Assembly (NCBI GenBank): GCA_036558265.1
Contig: DATBFY010000755.1
Coordinates: 1 to 19,422 of the forward strand
Direction: 5' to 3'
From: RYN-433 sp036558265
Lineage (GTDB): Bacteria > Planctomycetota > Phycisphaerae > Tepidisphaerales > Tepidisphaeraceae
Length of the DNA stretch: 19,422 nt
In this document: positions 1 to 6,521 of the stretch, one piece after another
Numbering within the stretch: the stretch's first letter is position 1
Layout of the letters: the number at the start of each line of letters is the position of its first letter
The notes under the pieces: model-generated
Database searches by the model: none
What the model saw: the letters and a program-made list of their open reading frames with translations, nothing else
Told to the model about the DNA's origin: nothing
Translations under genes and position numbers: made by a program

Positions 1-558
1 GGCGGGGGCGGGTTTGATTTCCACCCGCACCGCGACATGGAGATCGTCTCGTACATCGTGGACGGCGCCCTGGAGCACCGCGACCGCCTGGGTAACCGGC
101 ACGTGAACAAGGCCGGCGAGGTGCAGGTGATGTCGGCGGGCAAGGGGATCGTTCACGCGGAGTACAACCCCAGCGCCACGCAGTCGATGCGGCTGCTGCA
201 ATTGTGGATCCTGCCGCGGCACAAGGGATTGCCGCCGCGCTGGGAGCAGCGGCCATTCACCCGCGAGGATCGGCATAACCGGTGGTTTACGGTCGTCTCG
301 CCGGAGGAGTCGAAGGTGGACGGCGGCCTGGCGATCGACCAGGACGCGACGATTTACGTCAGCGCGCTGGATGCGGGCAAGAAGCTCGCGCACGAGAGCG
401 GGCCGGGTCGGCACGCTTACTTCTTCGTGATCGATGGCGAAGCGGAGCTGAACGGACGGGCGCTCAAGAAGGGCGACCAGGCGCGGATTGAGGGCGAGAC
501 GAAGCTGGAGGTGACGGCGAAGAAGGATTCGGAGTTGATGCTGTTGGATATGGCGTAA
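1..558 (+). CDS. Pirin-family cupin protein (5' end outside window)
   Basis: The reading frame is open from the first base, and residues before the first ATG at 37 already match the family (GFDFHPHRDMEIV), so the gene starts upstream and about 185 residues are visible. Pirins are bicupin proteins with one metal in the N-terminal cupin. The four expected ligands are present: the two histidines of HPHRDMEI, and the His and Glu of GIVHAEYN. The C-terminal cupin is recognisable around GPGRHAYFFVIDGEAELNG and the frame ends at a normal TAA. Bacterial relatives such as YhhW show quercetin dioxygenase activity in vitro, but the natural substrate is usually unknown, so only the fold and metal site are claimed. 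The downstream neighbour is separated by a palindromic repeat, so an operon with the SDR gene is unlikely. Confidence 0.9.
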   Translation, partial: GGGGFDFHPHRDMEIVSYIVDGALEHRDRLGNRHVNKAGEVQVMSAGKGIVHAEYNPSATQSMRLLQLWILPRHKGLPPRWEQRPFTREDRHNRWFTVVSPEESKVDGGLAIDQDATIYVSALDAGKKLAHESGPGRHAYFFVIDGEAELNGRALKKGDQARIEGETKLEVTAKKDSELMLLDMA

Positions 559-572
559 CGAGACTCACGTGA

Positions 573-699
573 GCAAAGCCGTCATCCTGATTAATGAGGA
601 GGTTTTACCGACGAAGGATCTGGCCTCGAGGGGAAGCGACGTGCCATTCGAGGCAAGATCCTTCGGTCGTTGAAACTCCCTCAGGATGACGAGCTTTGC
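573..699. repeat. Dispersed palindromic repeat, family A copy 1
   Basis: Long imperfect inverted repeat between the pirin and SDR genes. The outer ends are gcaaagc (573-579) and its complement at 693-699. Inside them lie gtcatcctga (581-590) and its complement (681-690), then a central stem gaaggatctggcctcga against tcgaggcaagatccttc. The right arm read in reverse (690 to 648) matches the left arm of the second copy at 6404-6447 in about 42 of 44 aligned columns. This shows a mobile or amplified intergenic element rather than a local hairpin. No T-run follows, so termination is not its obvious role. Confidence 0.85.
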
Positions 700-758
700 A
701 ACGAGTCCAAGCAGGCTGACTTTCCACAAACCATGCGTCTCCAGAAAGGAGCACTGTC

Positions 759-1517
759 ATGAGCAAATCATTCGCAGAGAAGGTCGCACTGGTCACCGGG
801 GGTACGAGCGGCATCGGGCGGGCGACCGCCCTGGCGTTCGCGCGGGAGGGGGCCAGGGTCGTCGTCTCCGGACGGCGGACTGAGGAAGGGGAAGAAACGG
901 TACGGCAGATCAAGGCGCTGGGAGGCGAGGGGACGTTCGTCAAGGCGGACGTGGCGAAGGAAGAGGACATCCGCCGGCTGGTCGAGACGACGGTGCAGCG
1001 GTACGGGCGGCTGGACTACGCGTTCAACAACGCCGGGGTGGACGGGACGTTCGCGCCGACGGTCGAACAGACGGAGGAGAATTATCGGCTGACGTTCGAC
1101 GTGAACGTCAAGGGCGTGCTGCTGTCGATGAAGCACCAGATCCCGGCGATCCTCAAATCCGGCGGCGGGGCGATCGTGAACAACTCCTCCATCGTCGGGG
1201 TGGTCGGGTTTGCCGGGGCGGGCGTTTACACGGCGAGCAAGCACGCGGTGATCGGGCTGACGAAATCGGCGGCGCTGGAGACGGCCAAGCAGGGAATCCG
1301 CGTCAATGCGGTGGGGCCGGCGGCGATCCAGACGGACATGTACGACCGCGTGTTCGCGACGGCGGATGCCAAGACGTTTGCGGCGAGCCTGCACCCGATC
1401 GGTCGGGTCGGGCGGGTGGAGGAGGTGGCGAGTGCGGTGTTGTGGTTATGCTCGCCGGGGGCGTCGTTCGTGACGGGGCAGACGTTGATGGTGGATGGGG
1501 GATTTACGGTACAGTAA
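759..1517 (+). CDS. Short-chain dehydrogenase/reductase (SDR), classical type
   Basis: A 252-residue protein, the usual length for classical SDRs. The Rossmann nucleotide motif TGGTSGIG is at residues 13-20 and the NNAG motif at 90-93. The catalytic tetrad is Asn116, Ser144, Tyr157 and Lys161, within FDVNVKG, NNSS and YTASK. Two arginines after the second strand (SGRR, 39-40) suggest NADP(H) preference, which is inference. The C-terminal half has the common ending (FVTGQTLMVDGGF). The start at 759 is supported by AAAGGAG about 8 bases upstream. The substrate cannot be read from the sequence because this subfamily covers many alcohol, sugar and ketone oxidoreductases. It stands alone between two dispersed repeats. 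Confidence 0.93.
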   Translation: MSKSFAEKVALVTGGTSGIGRATALAFAREGARVVVSGRRTEEGEETVRQIKALGGEGTFVKADVAKEEDIRRLVETTVQRYGRLDYAFNNAGVDGTFAPTVEQTEENYRLTFDVNVKGVLLSMKHQIPAILKSGGGAIVNNSSIVGVVGFAGAGVYTASKHAVIGLTKSAALETAKQGIRVNAVGPAAIQTDMYDRVFATADAKTFAASLHPIGRVGRVEEVASAVLWLCSPGASFVTGQTLMVDGGFTVQ

Positions 1518-1545
1518 TCGTGCGCGTGTTGGCGGTTCCTTCAGG

Positions 1546-1581
1546 TCGGAAGCATGATTTCGGGCAGACAAGAATGTCCGC
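1546..1581. repeat. Dispersed repeat, family B copy 1
   Basis: A 36-base stretch whose reverse complement matches 13626-13661 at about 31 of 36 positions, including an uninterrupted 16-base match (agacaagaatgtccgc at 1566-1581). The part gggcagaca/tgtccgccc (1562-1583) can also form an imperfect hairpin. It lies between the SDR stop and the YceI ribosome-binding site, so it is in the YceI leader or promoter region. Confidence 0.75.
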
Positions 1582-1630
1582 CCCACCATCCAAAGAACGT
1601 CTGTTGCACTGGTCCAAGAAGGAGAATGAC

Positions 1631-2206
1631 ATGAAGCACTTCGCATTGTTGGTGGCAACGGTAGCAGTGGTGATGATGACCGCGCCGGTTCGGGCGGCCG
1701 ACACGTACAAGGTCGATCCGGTTCACTCGGCGGTGATCTTCCGCGCGCATCACGCGAACATCGGGTACGTCTACGGCCGGTTCAACGACTTCGGCGGGAC
1801 GTTTTCGGTGGACGAGGCGGACCCGGGCACGAGCACGTTCGAGTTCCGCGTGCAGGCGGCCAGCGTGGATACCCGCCAGGAGAAGCGCGACGCCCACCTG
1901 AAGAGCCCGGACTTCTTGAACGCGAAGCAGTATCCGACGATCACGTTCAAGAGCACGGCGGTGAAGAAGGGGGACAAGGACAACGTGCTGGAGGTGGTCG
2001 GCGATCTCACGCTGCACGGCGTGACCAAGCCGATCACGGTGCCGGTGGAGATCACGGGGAAGGGTCAGTTCCCGCCCGGCACGCAGCGGACCGGCCTGGA
2101 GGCCGTCTTCACGGTCAAGACCAGCGAGTTCGACATCAAGGGGCTGCCGGGGGTCGTCGGTGACGAGATCCGATTGATCGTGGCGGCGGAGGGGGCGAAA
2201 CAGTAG
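1631..2206 (+). CDS. Exported YceI-family lipocalin-like protein
   Basis: A 191-residue protein with an N-terminal signal peptide (MKHF, hydrophobic core, then PVRA, with cleavage likely around residue 22). The YceI domain fills the rest: the hallmark VDPVHSAVIFRAHH at 28-41, GRFNDFGGTF, LKSPDFLNAKQYPTITFKS and LHGVTKPITVPVEI. YceI proteins are periplasmic beta-barrels that bind isoprenoid or other amphipathic lipids; the ligand here is unknown. The start at 1631 is chosen because AGAAGGAG lies just upstream and a signal peptide begins there. The same frame is open back to 1442, but that would overlap the SDR gene and remove the signal peptide. A strong terminator follows at 2233. Confidence 0.93.
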   Translation: MKHFALLVATVAVVMMTAPVRAADTYKVDPVHSAVIFRAHHANIGYVYGRFNDFGGTFSVDEADPGTSTFEFRVQAASVDTRQEKRDAHLKSPDFLNAKQYPTITFKSTAVKKGDKDNVLEVVGDLTLHGVTKPITVPVEITGKGQFPPGTQRTGLEAVFTVKTSEFDIKGLPGVVGDEIRLIVAAEGAKQ

Positions 2207-2232
2207 CGCGAATCGCAAAAGACGTTCACGGC

Positions 2233-2294
2233 AGGCGGAGGGTAGAGGGTTTTCCGGGCGAGTGTCCGGAGCTCTATCCTCCGCCTTTGTTTTT
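2233..2294 (+). terminator. Intrinsic terminator after the YceI gene
   Basis: aggcggagggtagag (2233-2247) pairs with ctctatcctccgcct (2272-2286) with a single G-T wobble. A smaller tccgg/ccgga stem lies inside, and a T-rich run (ttgttttt) follows immediately. It is placed 27 bases after the YceI stop. Confidence 0.8.
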
Positions 2295-2337
2295 GTGCGG
2301 TGAGGAGACCGCCCGTGGCCGGGCGGGCTAAACGGTC

Positions 2338-3177
2338 ATGCTGACGGCGATGGAAGTGTTGTGGGGGATCGTGTTGCCGGCGGTGGTGGCGGGGGTGATC
2401 GCGCTCATTGCGCGGTGGCGGCGATGGGATTGGGCGATGCCGGTGGCGGTGGGAGTGGGATTTGTCGTGGCGTATGCGGTGATGGGCCGGCCGAAGCTGC
2501 CGCCGAGCAATGGGAATGACTGGTTGTTCTGGCTGGCGGTGCCGCGGACGGTTCTTGGGGTGGTGGATGCGCTGGTGGGCGGTCGATGGGGGTGGGTGAT
2601 GGGAGTGTCGGCCGGGATTGTGGCGCTTGTCGTGCTTTGGCCGATCTCGGCAGGGATCGAGGCGCGAGTGCTGTGGGGGACGGTGGTGGGAATGACGGCG
2701 GCCGGGGTGGCGCTCGCCTGGGTGGCGGGATTTGCGCGGATGCGGATGGGAGATCGTTGGATCATCGGGGCGTTCGCGATCGTGCTGGGGGCGGCGGGAC
2801 TGGTGACCTTCTCGTCGAACCTGCGGACGACGGGGGTGAACGGTTTGTCGGCCGGGGCGGCGGTCGCGGCGGCGGCATTGCTCGGACGGGGTGCCGCGCG
2901 GAGCGTGGTCATCCTGGTCGTGCCGCTGCTGGCCGGATTTCTGGTGGCGGGGCGGTTTTATCCGGAGCCGGGCGTGACGTGGACGAACGTGATCGTCCTG
3001 ATGGGGGCGCCCGTGCTGCTGATCGTCGGGGCGCTCGTACCCGTGCGGAGGGGGTGGGTACGCGGGATGATCGGTCTGCTTGCGGTGGCGATCGCCGTGG
3101 CGGCGGTGGCGGGCCCGACGGCCCTGAAGGCCAAGGCGGCGGCGGAGACGGTGGATCCGTATGATGCGTATCGGTAG
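2338..3177 (+). CDS. Polytopic membrane protein of unknown function
   Basis: A 279-residue protein made almost entirely of hydrophobic segments. About ten helices can be drawn, near residues 7-25, 33-50, 61-80, 85-103, 110-131, 141-160, 167-184, 188-205, 215-236 and 241-260, with short Arg-rich loops and a polar C-terminal tail ending DPYDAYR. I recognise no transporter or enzyme motif. The start is uncertain: ATG at 2338 and ATG at 2350 are both in frame and neither has a good ribosome-binding site. The preceding terminator makes it a separate unit from the YceI gene. Codon use fits the neighbours. The frame on the opposite strand is also long, but it is Arg/His/Pro-rich and looks like a shadow. 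Confidence 0.72.
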   Translation: MLTAMEVLWGIVLPAVVAGVIALIARWRRWDWAMPVAVGVGFVVAYAVMGRPKLPPSNGNDWLFWLAVPRTVLGVVDALVGGRWGWVMGVSAGIVALVVLWPISAGIEARVLWGTVVGMTAAGVALAWVAGFARMRMGDRWIIGAFAIVLGAAGLVTFSSNLRTTGVNGLSAGAAVAAAALLGRGAARSVVILVVPLLAGFLVAGRFYPEPGVTWTNVIVLMGAPVLLIVGALVPVRRGWVRGMIGLLAVAIAVAAVAGPTALKAKAAAETVDPYDAYR

Positions 3178-3263
3178 GCGCGGATCGCGACCGAGGGGGA
3201 GTGACGTATACTCCTGCCCTGTCGTCATCTTCCCGTCGTGTCAATTTCGAAAGGTGGTCGCTC

Positions 3264-3854
3264 ATGAAGCGCAGGCTTTTGTTTGTCCTGCTGGCGTTGT
3301 GCGTGGTTGGACCGGCCGCGCGGGCGGATGGCGGCAACCAGCAGGCAGGTCCCCTTCTGACCGAGGCGCAGTTAAAGGCGATCATCGCGCGGCCTCATTC
3401 GGACAAGGAATTGGTGCGCGGCTTACGGATCTATCCCAAGGGGCGCGAACTGCTGGTGAGCGTCACGGCTACGGCCGCGGACGGGAGCAAGCAGCACACG
3501 GAGGTCGCCGTCCAGGAGAAGTGGGTGGACGGAACCTATATCGTGTCGGAGATCGCAAACATCCAGCCGGGCCGATCGCTTTACATGGTGGAAAGCTGGG
3601 ATGAGCAGACAGGTCTTTATCGAAAGTACACCGTCTTCTCCGACACGGGGCTTGCGAGCGTCGGCCTCGGCGTGCGCATCGGTGAGGCGCGGTCGGTGAG
3701 CTGGCTGGTCGAGCCTGCGGGCAAAGCCGCCGGGCCGCGGTGCGTCTCGGTATCGGTCAGCACGGATCAGCGGACGACCTGGCGGGCGGTTTTCGCGCGT
3801 GGAGGTGTGGTCGAGCAGGTCCAGGAGGGGCAGGCGAGAGTTGTGGCGAAGTGA
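3264..3854 (+). CDS. Exported protein of unknown function
   Basis: A 196-residue protein with a clear signal peptide (MKRR, then a hydrophobic stretch, ending near PAARAD at about residue 22). The mature part is soluble and looks beta-rich, with alternating patterns such as ELLVSVTATAADG, SLYMVESWDEQTGLYRKYTVF and CVSVSVSTDQRTTWRAVF. I see no catalytic motif or named domain, although the ESWDEQTGLYRKYTVFSDTG segment recalls small lipocalin-like beta-barrels; that is only a resemblance. The start at 3264 is preferred over the upstream ATG at 3201 because the signal peptide begins there and AAAGGTGG lies about 7 bases before it. A TATACT hexamer at 3207-3212 could be its -10 element, but no convincing -35 is present. 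Confidence 0.75.
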   Translation: MKRRLLFVLLALCVVGPAARADGGNQQAGPLLTEAQLKAIIARPHSDKELVRGLRIYPKGRELLVSVTATAADGSKQHTEVAVQEKWVDGTYIVSEIANIQPGRSLYMVESWDEQTGLYRKYTVFSDTGLASVGLGVRIGEARSVSWLVEPAGKAAGPRCVSVSVSTDQRTTWRAVFARGGVVEQVQEGQARVVAK

Positions 3855-3921
3855 TGGGAGATGTCAGCGCCGCCGCGCTGCCCGGAGAAGGTCGGCGATC
3901 GGATTGAAAACTCATTAACGC

Positions 3922-4110
3922 ATGGTGATCATCGGACAGTTATCCGATCTCTTTCCCGACGTATGTTGGGTTGTCGGTCCCCCTCTTGTGATCTTCCTCA
4001 TTCTGCTGGTGGGTGCCTTCGCTCCCAAGCGCGCGCATCGCGACCGGCCTCGCGGGTTTGAAGTCCTGCCGCCGAAGGAGGAATCCGACAACCGGAACGA
4101 CGGAGAATAG
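3922..4110 (+). CDS. Possible small single-pass membrane protein (62 aa)
   Basis: A 62-residue frame with one strongly hydrophobic stretch (VVGPPLVIFLILLVGAF, about residues 17-33), a basic segment just after it (PKRAHRDRPRG) and an acidic, polar tail. That is the pattern of a one-helix membrane protein with its C-terminus in the cytoplasm. No good ribosome-binding site precedes ATG 3922; GTG 3925 is an alternative. It follows the exported protein gene by 67 bases on the same strand. No family is recognised, and the call rests only on the membrane topology and an otherwise empty gap, so chance is a real alternative. Confidence 0.4.
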   Translation: MVIIGQLSDLFPDVCWVVGPPLVIFLILLVGAFAPKRAHRDRPRGFEVLPPKEESDNRNDGE

Positions 4111-4156
4111 CGGTGTCCGAACTGAAATAAGGACGCACGAGGCGTCGCCGAAGTTA

Positions 4157-5116
4157 TTACAAGTCCGACAGCACCGGTTCTTCATCCGCCACGGTCCGGC
4201 GCACCGTCGTGGCGACGAACCCACGATACGAGTCGATCGAGTAGATCGCCAGGGCCACCCAGATCATCGGGAAAGCGATCTTCTGCACTGCGGCCAGCGG
4301 CTCGCCGAAGGCGAAGACGGCCAGCAGAAATGAGCCGGTGGGGGTCAGGTACTGGAGGAGTCCCAGGGTCGAGAGGCGCAGGCGCTTGGCGGCGTTGGCG
4401 AACCAGAGCAGGGGGACGGCCGTCATCACGCCCGAGCCGGCGAGGATCGCGTAGCTGGCGGGCGACCAGGCCAGGCCGTGCCGCGACGTGTCCGCACCGA
4501 TCACCGTGCCCGCGAGCGGAAGGAGGATGATCGTCTCGACGAACAGGCCAACCATGGGCCCGGCGTTCACGAGCTTGCGCACGAAGCCGTAGAACGCGAA
4601 CGAGAAGGCGAGGATCAGGCTGATGACCGGCAGGCGGCCCTGGGCGATCGTCAGGATCGCCACCGCGACGGCTGCCAGGATCAGGCTGACGATCTGCCAC
4701 GGTCGCAGGCGCTCCTTGAGGAAGAAGACGCCCAGCAGCACGACGACCAGCGGGTTCATGAAATAGCCGAGCGAGGATTGCACGACCTGGCCGGTGGTGA
4801 CGGAATAGATGAAGGTGAACCAGTTGGTCGAGATGAAGATCGTGGACGCGATGAGCGTGGGCAGGGTGCGACGCGAGCGCAGGGCGCGGGCGACGTCGGA
4901 CCACAGGCCGCGGTAGGCGATCAGCGGCAGGAGGAAGATGACGGACCAGAAGACCCGGTGGGCCAGGATCTGGATGGGCGGGACGTGGGCGACCAGCTTG
5001 TAGTAGACGGGAGCCAGCCCCCACGTGACGTAGGCGCCCAAGCCGTAGGCGAGGCCCTTGCGGGACTCGCCGGGTGCGATCGATCGGGCGGCGGGTTGGC
5101 AGGCGAGGGTGGACAT
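4157..5116 (-). CDS. rarD: EamA/DMT-family permease, RarD-type
   Basis: A 319-residue protein with about ten hydrophobic helices, close to the length of known RarD proteins. Diagnostic stretches are GLAYGLGAYVTWGLAPVYYK at the first helix, ILAHRVFWSVIF, TNWFTFIYSV, SLGYFMNPLVVVLLGVFFL and LGLLQYLTPTGSFLLAVF. These match RarD, a subgroup of the drug/metabolite transporter superfamily first noted as a chloramphenicol-sensitivity protein; the real substrate is not known. The start at 5116 (MSTLACQ) is chosen because the upstream 45 codons are Pro/Arg-rich and unlike the family. No clear ribosome-binding site is visible. It lies downstream of the serine hydrolase on the same strand, 131 bases away. 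Confidence 0.88.
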   Translation of the reverse strand: MSTLACQPAARSIAPGESRKGLAYGLGAYVTWGLAPVYYKLVAHVPPIQILAHRVFWSVIFLLPLIAYRGLWSDVARALRSRRTLPTLIASTIFISTNWFTFIYSVTTGQVVQSSLGYFMNPLVVVLLGVFFLKERLRPWQIVSLILAAVAVAILTIAQGRLPVISLILAFSFAFYGFVRKLVNAGPMVGLFVETIILLPLAGTVIGADTSRHGLAWSPASYAILAGSGVMTAVPLLWFANAAKRLRLSTLGLLQYLTPTGSFLLAVFAFGEPLAAVQKIAFPMIWVALAIYSIDSYRGFVATTVRRTVADEEPVLSDL

Positions 5117-5247
5117 CGTGGGCGGTTGAGTATTTCTATCGGCGCGGCGCGTGGGCGGGCAACCACGGTGAGGCGATCGGGGCGGCACAGAGGGGTGGAT
5201 TTTTGGAGCGATTCTGTGACGCGCGCGCTTTGGGCCGGCAATTTCCG

Positions 5248-6351
5248 TCAAGGCGCGTCAGATGTGAGCCCCAGGTCCTCGTATACGGCTGCCAGCGTGG
5301 CGCGGATGCGGGACTGGTGGGCGGCCTCGCCGGGCATGCCATTGAAGACGACGGCGACGGCCAGCGCGCGCTCGGGGTCCGCGAAGCCGGCGCTGGACTG
5401 GTTGCCGGAATGGCCAAAGGCGCGCGGGGAGGCGTGGGGGCCGTACTGGTAGGGCGCATCCGCATTGCCGTAAATCGATGAGTTGATCATGAAGCCCAGG
5501 CCCCAGTCGATGACGGCGTGGAAGGTCTTGTCGAGCGTGTTCACACGGTGACGGGCGGTCATGGCCTCGACGGTCTGGGGCGAGACGATGCCGCGACCAT
5601 GCGCGAGCATCGTCTCGTAGAACCGGCCGAGCTCGCGCGCCGGCCCGCGGATGCTGCCGCTGGGGCGCGGGGCGGCCAAGGCCTGCGGCGTCTCGGTGCC
5701 GCGGTCGTGCATCGGCGGTGTTTCGGTCACCTGCATGACCATGAGGCGATCGGCGTTGGCGGCTTGTTCGGCGGGCGTCATCGAGACGAAGGTGCGGGTC
5801 ATGCCGCAGGGGTCGAAAACGTGGTGGCGGAGGTAGTCGGGCAGGGGCATGCCGCCGACGCGCTGCACGATATCGCCCAGCAGGTACCAGGTGATGTGCG
5901 CGGAGTAGCCGGCGGTGCGGCCACTGATCCAGCGTGGCTCGGGGCGGGTGTTGCAGATGCGGCGGATGATCTGATCCCAGGGCGTGTCCGGCCAGCCGGT
6001 GTCGGCGAGGCGAAGCGGGGCGGTGTGGGTGAGCACGTGTCGGATCGTGATCGTGTCTTTGCCGTGGGCGGCGAAATCGGGGATGTGCCTGGCGATCGGG
6101 TCGTCGAGTTCGAGGAGGCCGCGCTCCCAGAGCTGCGCGATGGCGACGGCCGTAAGGGGTTTGCCCGAGGAGAGCCAGAGGGTGATCGTATCGGGGGTCA
6201 TGGGGAGCGCGGATTGGTCGGACTGCTGCGGGCGTGCCAGTCCCACCGCCTCGTCGACGACGGTGTGGCCGGCGAGTGAGACGTAGAGTTGTGCGCCGAT
6301 GTGCAGGCCCTGGTCGATGCCGGAACGGATCACGTCGAGCGTTCGCCGCAT
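5248..6351 (-). CDS. Serine hydrolase, class C beta-lactamase family
   Basis: A 367-residue protein of the beta-lactamase/D-Ala-D-Ala carboxypeptidase/esterase family. The nucleophile motif SSGK (Ser61, Lys64) follows TITLW. The second motif is YSAH (Tyr149), with His in the place where many relatives have Asn. The third motif is HSG (314-316) in FGHSGNQSS, the position of KTG in true beta-lactamases. HSG and the missing Asn point to an esterase or peptidase-like enzyme rather than an antibiotic-degrading one, which is inference. No signal peptide is visible from the chosen start, so it may be cytoplasmic. ATG 6351 is chosen because the frame further upstream runs into the family A repeat at 6404-6499. 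RarD follows on the same strand. Confidence 0.85.
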   Translation of the reverse strand: MRRTLDVIRSGIDQGLHIGAQLYVSLAGHTVVDEAVGLARPQQSDQSALPMTPDTITLWLSSGKPLTAVAIAQLWERGLLELDDPIARHIPDFAAHGKDTITIRHVLTHTAPLRLADTGWPDTPWDQIIRRICNTRPEPRWISGRTAGYSAHITWYLLGDIVQRVGGMPLPDYLRHHVFDPCGMTRTFVSMTPAEQAANADRLMVMQVTETPPMHDRGTETPQALAAPRPSGSIRGPARELGRFYETMLAHGRGIVSPQTVEAMTARHRVNTLDKTFHAVIDWGLGFMINSSIYGNADAPYQYGPHASPRAFGHSGNQSSAGFADPERALAVAVVFNGMPGEAAHQSRIRATLAAVYEDLGLTSDAP

Positions 6352-6403
6352 GCGCGGGCAAGGATACGACCAACGGCGTCGCTGAACAAAGACGCGCGCG
6401 CTC

Positions 6404-6499
6404 GTCATCCTGAGGGAGTTTTCAACGACCGAAGGATCTGGCCTCGAATCGACGATCACTTCCCTTCGCGGCCAGATCCTTCGCTTCGCTCAGGATGAC
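6404..6499. repeat. Dispersed palindromic repeat, family A copy 2
   Basis: Inverted repeat with ends gtcatcctga (6404-6413) and tcaggatgac (6490-6499). The inner stem is gaaggatctggcc against ggccagatccttc. Its left arm matches the right arm of copy 1 at 648-690 in reverse orientation, with one substitution and one indel over 44 columns. It separates the beta-helix gene stop (6522) from the serine hydrolase start (6351). A run of six T follows on the plus strand, so it could terminate plus-strand transcripts, though no plus-strand gene precedes it. Confidence 0.85.
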
Positions 6500-6521
6500 G
6501 GTTTTTTGGAAGCGCTCGCCA

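Noticed and set aside
605..970. Minus-strand frame of 121 codons between pirin and SDR genes
   Set aside because: It is made of the palindromic repeat A plus antisense of the SDR N-terminus.
2065..3228. 387-codon minus-strand frame over the membrane protein gene
   Set aside because: The product is extremely rich in Arg, His and Pro and has no fold; the plus strand encodes regular hydrophobic helices, which is the more likely reading.
5248..6351. Calling the serine hydrolase an antibiotic-resistance beta-lactamase
   Set aside because: The third motif is HSG and the second lacks the usual Asn, which is more typical of esterases and peptidase-like relatives.
6352..6459. Longer N-terminus of the serine hydrolase
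   Set aside because: The additional 36 codons are partly repeat A and show no family similarity or signal peptide.
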